Below, in pieces: positions 54,660-63,814 of a stretch of DNA of 64,000 bases. The stretch comes from Akkermansiaceae bacterium (GTDB lineage Bacteria > Verrucomicrobiota > Verrucomicrobiia > Verrucomicrobiales > Akkermansiaceae). Below the pieces are notes generated by a model that searched no databases, was not told where the DNA came from, and saw only the letters and a program-made list of their open reading frames with translations. The stretch spans positions 1-64,000 of the forward strand of contig JANRFH010000047.1 in the NCBI GenBank assembly GCA_030725745.1, in the 5' to 3' direction. The stretch's first letter is position 1, and the number at the start of each line of letters is the position of its first letter. The position numbers were made by a program, and so were the translations under genes.

Positions 54660-55839
54660 TTGCCAGTCGGTGAGCGACGGTTGAAGAGATTTCTCCGCCG
54701 GGCGAGAGCTCAATGACATGAAAACTGCTCCCGAGCTTGCCCGGATGTGTGAGCGACTGGAATTGTGCGATGGCTTTTGGATCATCGAGTTCACCAGCTA
54801 GCATCAATGGCGCGGCCAGATGGGTGAGGTAGCTTCCTTGGCTTGAAAATGCCGTGGGTGCGTAGCCGATGGTTTTTGCGGCAGCGGCGAGATCGGTAAA
54901 ATCGACGTGGGCTGTGATGTCAATTTCACCCGGCCTTACTAAAGGATCTTCGTCCGCTTTGTGTTTAGAAAAAGTGCGCAGAGTTCCGGCTGCGCGGCTG
55001 CGCTCGTAATATTCCGGCGCGGCAAAGCCGTAGTCGATAAATAGCAGCAGGCCATCCGTGAGGCACGTGGAAACATTACGCAGGAAGCTCGGAAAATTTG
55101 TTCTGATCTCGGTGCGGTAGCCTTGGGGGAAGTCCGTGCCGATTTTCTCCAGTGCAGCCGCCAATTGGCTGGCATGATCAATTGGCTTAGGTGTGAAGGT
55201 GAGATTTGTTGTAACATAGATCTCCTGCCATTCGCCTGCGTAGAACTCTACTAGGTGGAAGGGCAAGGCATCTAGTATCTCGTTCCCGAAGGCGATTCCG
55301 GGTAGGGGGTGGGCTGAAATGGATGCCATCGTCGAGGCGATGTTCAGTTTTTTCGCCAGTTTTGAGAGTCTTTCGTGCTGGGCTTGCCTCAGGCGCGGCA
55401 GCGGCTCGGGGATGGCGTATTCGAGGGCTTGCCATGCTTTTGGGAAATACGCGTGGAGGTAGCCGAGGACATCGGCAGCAAGTTTGCCGTCGTGGGCACC
55501 GATTTCGACGATGCGCCAGGTCTGCGGTGAGCCGTTTTCCTCCCACCATTTCGCGAAGCGCTGTGCAAGAAGCTGCCCGAAAAGCGCCCCCACGCTCACA
55601 CTTGTGTAGAAATCACCTCCCCGGCCGACCTGTGAGTCGCTCCTCGCGTAATATCCCAGTTCGGGATCGTAGAGCGCCATTTCTAGATACTCGGGAAACG
55701 TCAGATCACCATGTTGTCCGATCTCTGAGAGGATTTTTTCGCGCAAGCTAAGGGAAGAGGTTGCCGGGTCGGGTGGATTCGGGTAATTCTCGGAACACGG
55801 AGACTCGCCATGTGGCGGTTTCTGAAAGTTTTCGGGCAT
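54649..55839 (-). CDS. SAM-dependent methyltransferase, MidA/NDUFAF7 family
   Basis: A 396-residue class I methyltransferase of the DUF185/NDUFAF7 type. Family motifs are FPEYLEMALYDPELGYY, GRGGDFYTSVSVGALFGQLLA, the SAM motif IVEIGAHDGKLA, and FGNEILDALPFHLVE. In mitochondria NDUFAF7 methylates an arginine of a complex I subunit; the bacterial role is less defined. The ATG at 55837-55839 shares two bases with the ATG of the divergent PBP gene (CATG), so each promoter must lie inside the other coding region. Confidence 0.88.
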   Translation of the reverse strand: MPENFQKPPHGESPCSENYPNPPDPATSSLSLREKILSEIGQHGDLTFPEYLEMALYDPELGYYARSDSQVGRGGDFYTSVSVGALFGQLLAQRFAKWWEENGSPQTWRIVEIGAHDGKLAADVLGYLHAYFPKAWQALEYAIPEPLPRLRQAQHERLSKLAKKLNIASTMASISAHPLPGIAFGNEILDALPFHLVEFYAGEWQEIYVTTNLTFTPKPIDHASQLAAALEKIGTDFPQGYRTEIRTNFPSFLRNVSTCLTDGLLLFIDYGFAAPEYYERSRAAGTLRTFSKHKADEDPLVRPGEIDITAHVDFTDLAAAAKTIGYAPTAFSSQGSYLTHLAAPLMLAGELDDPKAIAQFQSLTHPGKLGSSFHVIELSPGGEISSTVAHRLAITQ

Positions 55840-58270
55840 GGCGGAAAATAAGAAAAAGAACCTCAAGAAGGACGGCAAGCGCCGATTCTACAAGCGCAAA
55901 ACCTTCTGGTTTGTGCTGTTCCTGTTCATGTTGGTTGCAGGATGCGTGGCCTTTGTTTACGCGGAGCAATACACCCGTGAATACCGTGAGCGGGCGACGC
56001 AATACGATCTGGAGGAAATTAACACGCTCGAGATACCCAGTATCATCCTCGATAGGAGCGGAAATGAGATTGGGCGTATCTTTGTCCAGAATCGGAGCAT
56101 CATGTCCGTCTCGGATGTGCCGGATCTTTTCATCAATGCGCTGATGGCAGGTGAAGATTCTCGTTTTAAAAGTCACGATGGCATCGACTATATCGGCATC
56201 ATCCGAGCGCTGAAGCTGAACTACGAGGCTGGCAGCACGACACAAGGTGCGAGCACGATCACTCAGCAGCTTGCGAGGAACGCTTTTCCGCTGAAGCAGG
56301 ACGCAGTGGCGAAAGGGGAGTCCGGAGTGCAGCGGAAAATGGTCGAAGCCTTCCTCGCGCGGAGGATCGAGAAACGCTATTCGAAGGAGCAGATCCTCGA
56401 GTTCTATCTGAACCGCATCTATTTTGGTAGCGGCTTCTATGGTATACGCTCCGCATCGCTCGGATATTTTGGCAAGGAGCCGGCGGATCTGACTCTCGTT
56501 GAGTGCGCTACTATCGTGGGGCTTATTAAGAACCCGACGAATAACTCTCCGCTAAACGACATCAAGGCCAGTCGCAAGGCTAGGAATATGGTTCTCACCC
56601 GTATGGTCGATGAGAGGATGATTTCCAGTTCGGAATGCGCCCAGGCACAGGCCGAGGCGGTGAAATTAAATCCGAAGCCGCTCCAGCGTGGCACTTCCCA
56701 CCTCTACGAGCGTGTTGCCGATGAAGTCGCGGAATCACTCGGACAGGATGCTCTTGCTGCCGGGGGATACACCATTCACACGACCATTTCCGCAAGGATA
56801 CAGGAGGCGGCGGAGAAGTCCCTGATGGTGGCTCTTGAAGAAGCTGAGAAGAATCCTGGCTACACTCACCAGAAATACTCGGAATACGAAAAAGAAGAGG
56901 GCGGTAAGGTGCCTGAGTATCTTCAAGGAGCGGTTTTCATGATGGATCACTCCACGGGTGAGGTTCTGGCACATGTTGGTGGCAGGGATTACGCGGAAGT
57001 GCCTTATGACTTCATTGAAAGTGGTAAGCGTTCGCTAGGGACAGCATTTTATCCTTTCTTATACTCCGCTGCACTTTCGGGTAAACACACTCCTGCCTCC
57101 ACGGTGCAGGATGAGGAAATGGACAACCGCGCGGTGATGGTGGGAGGCCGTGAGGGTATCCTTGGTGAGTGGGGAATGGAGGAGTCTTCACCCACTTATG
57201 ACGGCCAGATCACGCTGCGTCGTGCTTTCGAACACTCGAAAATCGCCGCCACTGTGCGCCTCGGCACAGAAGTGGGCGTGCAGAAGATCATCAATGCGGG
57301 GGTAGCCTTCGGTTTCGGCATGGAGGACTCCAAGCCACTGCCGAGGGTGAGTGTCGGTTGGGAGCCAGCTTCGCTGAAAGAGGCAGTCACTGCCATCTCG
57401 ACCTTCCCGCTTGGAGGGAGAAAGGGGCCGCAGGATTTTCACTACATCGATAGGATACACAACCAATCAGGCATGGTCGTCTATCGCCGGAAATCAACGC
57501 CGAACCCCAGCGGGCGGCTGCTCGACGAGGCAGTTGCATGGCAGATTCACAGCATGATGCACGATGGGATGTCCGAGGGCAGCGCTCGCGGGCTTGATAA
57601 ACTTCTGGTAGAAAAACCGTTTGCCGGAGGGGCGAAGGGGGGCACGACCCATGACTTTGCAGATACCTGGTTCCTCGGCTACAACGGTCAGGTGACCTGC
57701 GGTGTCTGGGCGGGATATCTCCAGGGAAATAACCAACCGATCTATCTGGGGGCATTCAGCCGGGACATTGTTATGCCGGTCTGGGCAGCTGCAATGAACG
57801 CTGCCGCACCTGTCTTCGGAGGCGATCCCATCACACGTCCCGAATCCATGGTGAAGCTTGATGTCTGCTCGGTCTCTGGCCAGCGGGCGACGCAGTTTTG
57901 CCAAGATCTTCAGGAGGATGTGAAGACCGGAACAGTGAGGTCGGTGAGCACCGCTTTCACTGAGTATTTCAAGGAAGGTTCGGAAAATCTCGCCTTTTGT
58001 AGCTTGCACTCAGGCACCGGGGGAGGAATCGATCCTAGAGATGCTATCAACAATCTACCTGCGCTCGATACCTTGCCAGTCTTGCCGACCAGCCCAGTTC
58101 TGATTGGTGATGATCCGTATCACACGCAGCTGCCGAGCTATGCCGCCACTAGTGACGAGGCGGGATTTGTGCGCACAGGGACGAATGTTCTCGATAGCCT
58201 GGATCTCGGTGATTTCGACGAATCAGTCCGGCTACGCAGACCGCCTCGTATGGAAATCGATCCCGATTAA
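55838..58270 (+). CDS. Class A PBP with intact glycosyltransferase and degenerate transpeptidase domain
   Basis: An 810-residue envelope protein with a basic N-terminus, one membrane helix (about 23-42) and a GT51 domain with the catalytic E106 (GEDSRFKSHDG), QGASTITQQLARN and FYLNRIYFG. The transpeptidase fold (about 340-680) is recognisable but its motifs are altered. The SxxK box reads T402-A-F-Y405, the SxN box reads S467-K-I469, and the KTG box reads K600-G-G602. With neither nucleophile Ser nor its Lys, it should polymerise glycan but not cross-link or bind beta-lactam covalently. The complete PBP at 32979-35303 has all three motifs. Confidence 0.9.
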   Translation: MAENKKKNLKKDGKRRFYKRKTFWFVLFLFMLVAGCVAFVYAEQYTREYRERATQYDLEEINTLEIPSIILDRSGNEIGRIFVQNRSIMSVSDVPDLFINALMAGEDSRFKSHDGIDYIGIIRALKLNYEAGSTTQGASTITQQLARNAFPLKQDAVAKGESGVQRKMVEAFLARRIEKRYSKEQILEFYLNRIYFGSGFYGIRSASLGYFGKEPADLTLVECATIVGLIKNPTNNSPLNDIKASRKARNMVLTRMVDERMISSSECAQAQAEAVKLNPKPLQRGTSHLYERVADEVAESLGQDALAAGGYTIHTTISARIQEAAEKSLMVALEEAEKNPGYTHQKYSEYEKEEGGKVPEYLQGAVFMMDHSTGEVLAHVGGRDYAEVPYDFIESGKRSLGTAFYPFLYSAALSGKHTPASTVQDEEMDNRAVMVGGREGILGEWGMEESSPTYDGQITLRRAFEHSKIAATVRLGTEVGVQKIINAGVAFGFGMEDSKPLPRVSVGWEPASLKEAVTAISTFPLGGRKGPQDFHYIDRIHNQSGMVVYRRKSTPNPSGRLLDEAVAWQIHSMMHDGMSEGSARGLDKLLVEKPFAGGAKGGTTHDFADTWFLGYNGQVTCGVWAGYLQGNNQPIYLGAFSRDIVMPVWAAAMNAAAPVFGGDPITRPESMVKLDVCSVSGQRATQFCQDLQEDVKTGTVRSVSTAFTEYFKEGSENLAFCSLHSGTGGGIDPRDAINNLPALDTLPVLPTSPVLIGDDPYHTQLPSYAATSDEAGFVRTGTNVLDSLDLGDFDESVRLRRPPRMEIDPD

Positions 58271-58275
58271 ATATT

Positions 58276-59664
58276 TCAGCGTACCAGTATTGGAGGCGCT
58301 TTCGGATTCGGCTTGTAGTGGAACTCCCCGAGCCTGCCGAAAATCTGTAGATCGAGGGCGGCACGCTGCGGTGTATGCAATGGGGTGAAATACGGAGGCG
58401 AACCCGTGGGGTCGGTGAAGGATGAAATCGCTCCCAAAGTTTCAGGTGCTGCGACGATGCGCATGACCGCAGCGCCGCGTCCGTCGCTGAGGAGTGTGGC
58501 GTTGCTGAGGATACTTATATCCTCACCGTTGAGCCGAGCATCGACACAACTGAGTGCTCCGTTTCGGAAAACGAAGAGGGCGTGGCCGGAATCGAAATGA
58601 GTTTCGTTTCCAAGGTGTTTTCCATCGATGCTCATGGAGCGAACTAATGCCTGGCCTTGCCAACTGGCTGGGTAGGCGAGGAAGCCTTGGAAAATGCCCT
58701 GTCCTGCTACTGCTCCGAGTTTCATGCCAGTGGATTGGCCGATGCTTACTTCTTTGTCCTTCTGCTCCGGGATTGAGGCGATGATTCGAAGTGGTAGTCC
58801 TTGTGTCAGTGCGAGCTGAATGCCTGTGGTGGTATCGATCCCAAACACCTTGCCGTTGTTAGGGTTTGATGTGAGAGCCGGTGCATTCCAATCGAGAGGT
58901 ATTTTCATATCCTCGGCGATCTTGTTTCCCAAGGTGCTGATTGCTCCGGTCACCAACGATGTCTGCGTTTTCTTGCCTGCAAAAGGGATACTGCCGGTGA
59001 GGCCGAGGACTTCATACAGTGGGCTTTTGCTCATCGTCGTGACAATCCGTAACCGTGCATCAGTGAGGCGGATAAATCTTGTGGGAGCGGTGATCTCCGG
59101 CGGAGCGGGAGTTTCTATTGTTGGTGGCTGCGGAGGAGTTGGCTGTGGCTCGGTGGGTGCGGGGACAACTGCTGGGGGAGTCGTTGAGGGCGTGGTCTGT
59201 TGGGGAGAGGGCTGGTTCATCGCCAGATCGGGCGGTGTATCCATCGCAAGCTCTGTGTCCGGCTGGCTAGTAGGGATCATCGATAGCAGCTCGATGGGAA
59301 GGGTGATATTCGGTTTGACCAGATCGATGCCTTTCAAATCGAGACGTTTCCGCAATACCTGTTTCCAAACGGGATCTAGATGGACAGATTGGATGGAAAT
59401 GAGTGGCTTTGAAATTTCACCCCGTAGCTCTCTAGGCTGCTCAACCCTGACTCCGTAAACCGTGATGCCATTCCACGGTGACCAAGTGGTGCCCTGCACG
59501 CTGGTGTCCAGCTGGATTCTGGCGGTAATACGTGAGGATATATATGTCCGGCCTTTGGGGCTGAGCAGGAAAAGGTTACTGAGCCCGAAGCCGATGCTAG
59601 GCAGCAAGAAGGCAGCCAACAACAGCCGGATGACCAGCTTTTTGCGCCAACTCCCACCCTTCAT
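58276..59664 (-). CDS. AsmA/TamB-like envelope protein
   Basis: A 462-residue protein with an N-terminal membrane anchor (about 8-33), then a domain typical of AsmA-like proteins: R-T-Y-I-S-S-R-I-T, WSPWNGITVYGVRV and WKQVLRKRLDLKGIDLVKPNI. A long Pro/Thr linker (about 140-205) separates it from a beta-rich C-terminal part (RFIRLTDARLRIVT, ALFVFRNGALSCVDARLNG). AsmA-like proteins are linked to outer-membrane lipid transport; the family assignment here is moderate. It is convergent with the PBP gene. Confidence 0.65.
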   Translation of the reverse strand: MKGGSWRKKLVIRLLLAAFLLPSIGFGLSNLFLLSPKGRTYISSRITARIQLDTSVQGTTWSPWNGITVYGVRVEQPRELRGEISKPLISIQSVHLDPVWKQVLRKRLDLKGIDLVKPNITLPIELLSMIPTSQPDTELAMDTPPDLAMNQPSPQQTTPSTTPPAVVPAPTEPQPTPPQPPTIETPAPPEITAPTRFIRLTDARLRIVTTMSKSPLYEVLGLTGSIPFAGKKTQTSLVTGAISTLGNKIAEDMKIPLDWNAPALTSNPNNGKVFGIDTTTGIQLALTQGLPLRIIASIPEQKDKEVSIGQSTGMKLGAVAGQGIFQGFLAYPASWQGQALVRSMSIDGKHLGNETHFDSGHALFVFRNGALSCVDARLNGEDISILSNATLLSDGRGAAVMRIVAAPETLGAISSFTDPTGSPPYFTPLHTPQRAALDLQIFGRLGEFHYKPNPKAPPILVR

Positions 59665-59675
59665 TACTGAACCGT

Positions 59676-60395
59676 TCAGGGTGCTGAGGGATCCTGAACT
59701 TGTCCTGCTTTGCCGAGGGCAAATCGCAGGCAGAGGCTCTTATCCATGAGGCGGCTTCCCTCGGTGCTCAGCTCCTGCACACGATAAACAATGAGACCGA
59801 AGGGCTTGTCATCGTATTTTCCGAGAGCGATGTTCTCCTTGGTTTTGCCAAGTCCCGTCTCTTCTTCGAAACGCCATTCTTTTCCAGACCAGTCACCGAG
59901 AATGCTCAATGGGTCGGCACTAATGTCTTCGAGGCGCTTGAGGGCACCGTTGGGCGAGCGGAAAGTGTCGTCCGCAGGATCATAGCGAAGGGTGGAAATG
60001 ACTGAGGCATCACCAGTCGCAGTCAATGTCCAGGTTTCACCGAAACTCTTGCGCAGCATAAGGACAACCTCAGCAGAAGACTTGAAATCACGTTTTGCCC
60101 ACATAGCGAGGTAATCGTCGTATTCCTCTTGGGTGAGACCAAGTTTTTCGTGGTAGGGTAGTGGCGTGCCGGGTTCAGCAGCTTCGGTATACTCTCGGAA
60201 CCACTTCGGATCTTTCTTTGCTGCGGCCTCTACTTTTCCGATGAATTTTTCAATTTCGGGAGGAGGTACCACAAAGCCGATGCTTGCACGCACTGCTTTG
60301 CCTTCTTCAAATAGACCTTTGAAAACTTCCGGCACTTCGGCGGAAATCCTAGCGGAAAGTATGAGGCAGAGGATTGATAGGGAAAGGAATCTCAT
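59676..60395 (-). CDS. Exported protein of unknown function
   Basis: A 239-residue protein with signal peptide (MRFLSLSILCLILSARISA). The mature part is charged and mixed alpha/beta, with YHEKLGLTQEEYDDYLAMWAK and a later beta region (WTLTATGDASVISTLRYDPADD, WRFEEETGLGKTKENIALGKYD). I do not recognise a family. It is followed on the same strand after 11 bases by the AsmA-like gene, so they may share a transcript. Confidence 0.7.
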   Translation of the reverse strand: MRFLSLSILCLILSARISAEVPEVFKGLFEEGKAVRASIGFVVPPPEIEKFIGKVEAAAKKDPKWFREYTEAAEPGTPLPYHEKLGLTQEEYDDYLAMWAKRDFKSSAEVVLMLRKSFGETWTLTATGDASVISTLRYDPADDTFRSPNGALKRLEDISADPLSILGDWSGKEWRFEEETGLGKTKENIALGKYDDKPFGLIVYRVQELSTEGSRLMDKSLCLRFALGKAGQVQDPSAP

Positions 60396-60491
60396 GAGTT
60401 GCAGGCAGAGTGGATGTCTACCGCCCGCAACTCAAGACGCAATAGCCGGGATGGAGTCATGAAATTTTGCCCATAATCAGTGAAAAAGGGG

Positions 60492-60521
60492 TTGCGTAAT
60501 TCGCAGGTTAGGCACTAGTTT
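60492..60521 (+). promoter_or_regulatory. Probable tRNA-Val promoter
   Basis: TTGCGT at 60492-60497, an 18-base spacer, then TAGTTT at 60516-60521 and a GC-rich discriminator, 26 bases before the tRNA. The -10 and following bases resemble those of the rplM promoter. Confidence 0.45.
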
Positions 60522-60547
60522 CGCCGCCCGGACGAAAGTCCACCATG

Positions 60548-60622
60548 GCGCGGTTAGCTCAGTGGTAGAGCACCTCCCTGACACGGAGGGGGTCACTGGT
60601 TCGAACCCAGTATCGCGCACCA
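60548..60622 (+). tRNA. tRNA-Val (anticodon GAC)
   Basis: A 75-base gene with CCA encoded. Acceptor stem GCGCGGT / ATCGCGC (one G-U), D arm GCTCAGTGGTAGAGC, anticodon stem CCTCC / GGAGG with loop CTGACAC (anticodon GAC, reads GTC and GTT by wobble), and T arm ACTGG-TTCGAAC-CCAGT. Confidence 0.97.
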
Positions 60623-60641
60623 TCCTTTTTTCCCGGATCAT

Positions 60642-61556
60642 TTGATCCAACCGCTTGATTTCCGCGCCTTACAAGCCTTTGCTTGTGCAGTGAATTTAAG
60701 CCCTCCTGATACCAAGGAAATCGCCGCTCTTCTGCGACTTCTCGACGACGAAACTCCCGAGGTGAGGTCTGTCGTCTCTGAACGGCTAGCGGTGGTGGGA
60801 GGAGATATCAGTGAAATACTGCCCGGCATGGCGCAGGATCTCGATGAACCGGAGCGCAGGCTCTTGGCGGACATGCTCCAGCCTTCTCGCAGGCATACGC
60901 TTCGCGAGGATTGGCTCACTCCTAGGTTCGGCTCCGCAGCCTTAGAAGATGATTGGGAGCTTTTCGAAAGTCATCTGCGGCTCCTCTCTGACTTTCTCCA
61001 CGACGGCGTATCTCTGCGACAGCCCCTTTCCGATGCTCTCGATCTACTGGCCGATGAAGCAAGAGAAGACGGCGTGCTGACCGAGGATGATCTGCGAATC
61101 TTCCTTTTCGAAGGCAAGCGACTGAAGGGGAATGGCGAAAATTACTATGATCCTCGTAATTCTGATTTGTCGTGGTGTATTTCCGAAAGTCTATCGAATC
61201 CCATCGGCCTCGGGGTGATCTTCATGCTGGTCGGGAAACGGCTGGATATGGAAATCGAAGGAATCTGTTTCCCCGGGCACTTCCTATGCAGGATTCATGA
61301 GGATGGCTACCCAGTGGTGGTCGATTGCTTCGACAAGGGTCGCGCTCATTCACAGGCGGTTCTCACTGATTCCTCGAACGAGCTCAGCCCTGAGCAGAGG
61401 CAGAGCCTAGCTCGATCCTCAGATCTGGGGATGATACTTATCCGCATCTTGAACAATCTCGTTGATTCATTCACCAGATTGGGAAGATCGGAGGACGCAC
61501 TGCTCGTCACGGAAATGCGTGACTCCATGGCAAAGTCAGCCAGCACGGGTATTTAA
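60642..61556 (+). CDS. SirB1-like transglutaminase-fold protein
   Basis: 304 residues. The C-terminal two thirds match the SirB1 N-terminal (transglutaminase-like) family: YYDPRNSDLSWCISESL, NPIGLGVIFMLVGKRL and EGICFPGHFLCRIHEDG. C-terminal tetratricopeptide-like helices (LNNLVDSFTRLGRSEDAL) follow. The N-terminal 90 residues look like a HEAT-type helical region (LLRLLDDETPEVRSVVSERL). The start is a TTG at 60642, only 20 bases after tRNA-Val and without a clear ribosome binding site, so it may be read from the tRNA transcript. The next in-frame Met (MAQDLDEPER) would cut the helical region. Confidence 0.75.
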   Translation: MIQPLDFRALQAFACAVNLSPPDTKEIAALLRLLDDETPEVRSVVSERLAVVGGDISEILPGMAQDLDEPERRLLADMLQPSRRHTLREDWLTPRFGSAALEDDWELFESHLRLLSDFLHDGVSLRQPLSDALDLLADEAREDGVLTEDDLRIFLFEGKRLKGNGENYYDPRNSDLSWCISESLSNPIGLGVIFMLVGKRLDMEIEGICFPGHFLCRIHEDGYPVVVDCFDKGRAHSQAVLTDSSNELSPEQRQSLARSSDLGMILIRILNNLVDSFTRLGRSEDALLVTEMRDSMAKSASTGI

Positions 61557-61602
61557 ATCGAAAGGGTTGGTAAAAAATCCTCTGGCTGTGTAAAGATTTT
61601 TC

Positions 61603-63564
61603 GTGATCGCATCATCGGAAGATTCAAACGTACGCGCGTATGAAATAGAAGCACTGCGCTCGATCGCCAAGCGAGTGCCGAACATCGATAGTGCCATCGC
61701 CGAGATCGCGCGTTTCTCCGCAGAACTGACCCTGCCGAAAGGGACGATCCATGTCATCAGCGACATCCACGGCGAGGACAAGAAGCTCCGTCACGTCATC
61801 AACAATGCCTCCGGAACCTTGCGTCCTTTGGTGGAGAAGCTGCTGAAAGAGAAACTCCCCGCAAAGGAGTTCGAAGATTTTCTGACGCTGATATTTTATC
61901 CTGCGGAGGTCGTAGGGGAGTTAGAAAAAACGCTACGTGAGCGAGAGGATCAGGAGACGTATGCCTTCCGCACGTTGCACAGTCTTTTTGAAGTGGTGCG
62001 TGTACTGGCGGCGAGGCACAGCCTCAAGCATGCAGTAAGGCTCTTCCCGGCGGAATACTCCGAGCTATTTACAGAAATTCTCCACGAGCCATCGACAGAA
62101 AGGGAAAGCGCCTACGTCGGTGCCATCGTCAAAGCCTTGGTGAATCGCGGGCGTGTGCTTCATTTCATCCACCTCACCTGCCGCCTGATTCGGAACCTCG
62201 CTATTGATGAACTGATTATCGCTGGCGATTGCTGGGATCGCGGCCCGCGTGGTGACAAGGTGGTGGACTATCTCATGCAGCAGCCGAACGTCTCCTTCGT
62301 CTGGGGAAACCATGATGTGTTATGGCTCGGCGCATGCCTAGGAAGTGAGACGCTCATTTGCACAGTGTTGCGTATTTCCCTGCGTTACCGGCGGTTCTTT
62401 CAGCTTGAAGAAGGCTACGGCATACCCCTCTCTCCGCTCGAATACCTCGCACGGGAGGTTTATGGTGATGACCCTGCCGAGTGTTTTATGCCGAAGGGTG
62501 ATGGCACCCGTGAGACGATTGCGGTAGCTCGTATGCAGAAGGCTGTGGCCGTAATGCAGTTCAAGCTCGAAGGCCAGTTGATCGCACGACACCCGGAGTG
62601 GGGGATCCCCGACCGCATGCTGATGCACCGCATGGATCTCAAAGCGGGCACGATTACCATCGAAGGTGTCACTTACGATCTTAAGGATAAAAGTTTCCCA
62701 ACAGTCGACCCGGCTGATCCATATGAACTCTCTGCTGAGGAGAGGACATGCCTGAGCCGCTTGAAAGCTTCATTCCACGCGAGCCAGAAGCTGTGGGATC
62801 ACATGAAATGGATGGTGAAATACGGCTCCATGGTCATCTCACGCGAGGAGCAGCTCATCTTTCATGCCTGCGTCCCCGTGGACAGCAAAGGCGAACTCCT
62901 ACCGATGGTGATCGAAGGCAGGGCTCTAGCAGGTAGGCCACTCTTCGAGGCGATCGACCGTGCCGTCTTCCGCATGGTCGATGAAAAGCCGACTCGCAAC
63001 GACCTCGATATGCTCTGGTATCTCTGGAGCGGGCCGCAATCACCGCTCTTCGGAAAAGACAAGATGGCGACACTTGAGCGTGCGTTGATCGCCGATAAGA
63101 CACCTCACGACGAGCCAAAGAACCCGTATTTTGACCTGCTGCACGAAGATTGGTTCTGTCGGAAGCTTCTGGAGGAATTTGGCAGCAACCCGGACGACGG
63201 CATTATCGTCAATGGACACGTGCCAGTGAAGGTTGAGAAAGGAGAATCGCCGATCAAACGTAGCGGGAAAGCCATTACCATTGATGGCGCATTTTCCGAG
63301 GCCTATGGTGACCATGGCTACACTCTGGTTATGGAGCCGCACCGCACGTTTATCGCCCGTCATCATCATTTCGAATCCGTAGAAGCCGCAGTGCTGAAAG
63401 GAGCGGACATCATCCCGACAATCACGGTTGTGAGGGATTGGGATGTGCCGAAGCAGGTGGTGGACAGTCGCCGGGGAAGAGATCTCGGATTCGCCATCTC
63501 CCACCTAGAGCAGTTGATCGAGGCCTATCGGAATCACGAAATTCCACAGCGGGCATCGATATAA
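61603..63564 (+). CDS. fbp: Fructose-1,6-bisphosphatase class III
   Basis: A 653-residue gluconeogenic enzyme of the calcineurin-like class III type best known from Firmicutes. Metal-binding motifs are VISDIHGEDKK, IIAGDCWDRGPRGDK and VWGNHDVLWLG, with later histidines in VNGHVPVK and DGAFSEAYGDHGYTL. The start is a GTG at 61603 (MIASSEDSNVRAYEIEAL). The length agrees with the family. With the sucrose genes it supports synthesis of sugar phosphates from smaller carbon units (inference). Confidence 0.95.
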   Translation: MIASSEDSNVRAYEIEALRSIAKRVPNIDSAIAEIARFSAELTLPKGTIHVISDIHGEDKKLRHVINNASGTLRPLVEKLLKEKLPAKEFEDFLTLIFYPAEVVGELEKTLREREDQETYAFRTLHSLFEVVRVLAARHSLKHAVRLFPAEYSELFTEILHEPSTERESAYVGAIVKALVNRGRVLHFIHLTCRLIRNLAIDELIIAGDCWDRGPRGDKVVDYLMQQPNVSFVWGNHDVLWLGACLGSETLICTVLRISLRYRRFFQLEEGYGIPLSPLEYLAREVYGDDPAECFMPKGDGTRETIAVARMQKAVAVMQFKLEGQLIARHPEWGIPDRMLMHRMDLKAGTITIEGVTYDLKDKSFPTVDPADPYELSAEERTCLSRLKASFHASQKLWDHMKWMVKYGSMVISREEQLIFHACVPVDSKGELLPMVIEGRALAGRPLFEAIDRAVFRMVDEKPTRNDLDMLWYLWSGPQSPLFGKDKMATLERALIADKTPHDEPKNPYFDLLHEDWFCRKLLEEFGSNPDDGIIVNGHVPVKVEKGESPIKRSGKAITIDGAFSEAYGDHGYTLVMEPHRTFIARHHHFESVEAAVLKGADIIPTITVVRDWDVPKQVVDSRRGRDLGFAISHLEQLIEAYRNHEIPQRASI

Positions 63565-63593
63565 ATCAACGGTGCGATCGCGGTGGAATTGGT

Positions 63594-63623
63594 TTGCATT
63601 ACCAAGAGGTCGGGAGCTAGGTT
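63594..63623 (+). promoter_or_regulatory. Probable tRNA-Lys promoter
   Basis: TTGCAT at 63594-63599, an 18-base spacer, TAGGTT at 63618-63623, 12 bases before the tRNA gene. It again has CTAG at the -10 box. Confidence 0.4.
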
Positions 63624-63635
63624 TCTCCACCCAAC

Positions 63636-63708
<73 letters not shown>

Positions 63709-63723
63709 CTTCCTTTTTTAAAA

Positions 63724-63749
63724 CCTAGGGAACCAGAAGGCTCCCTAGG
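63724..63749 (-). terminator. Hairpin between tRNA-Lys and the rlpA-like gene
   Basis: Perfect 8-bp stem CCTAGGGA / TCCCTAGG with a 10-base loop. On the minus strand it is followed by TTTTAAAAAAGG, so it may end the leftward rlpA-like transcript. On the plus strand no T run follows, although it lies just after tRNA-Lys. Confidence 0.6.
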
Positions 63750-63814
63750 TGATTAGGATAAGATTCTCAATTATTCGAACTCGAATATTTGAAGCAGGAT
63801 CTGATGAGAAGGTC

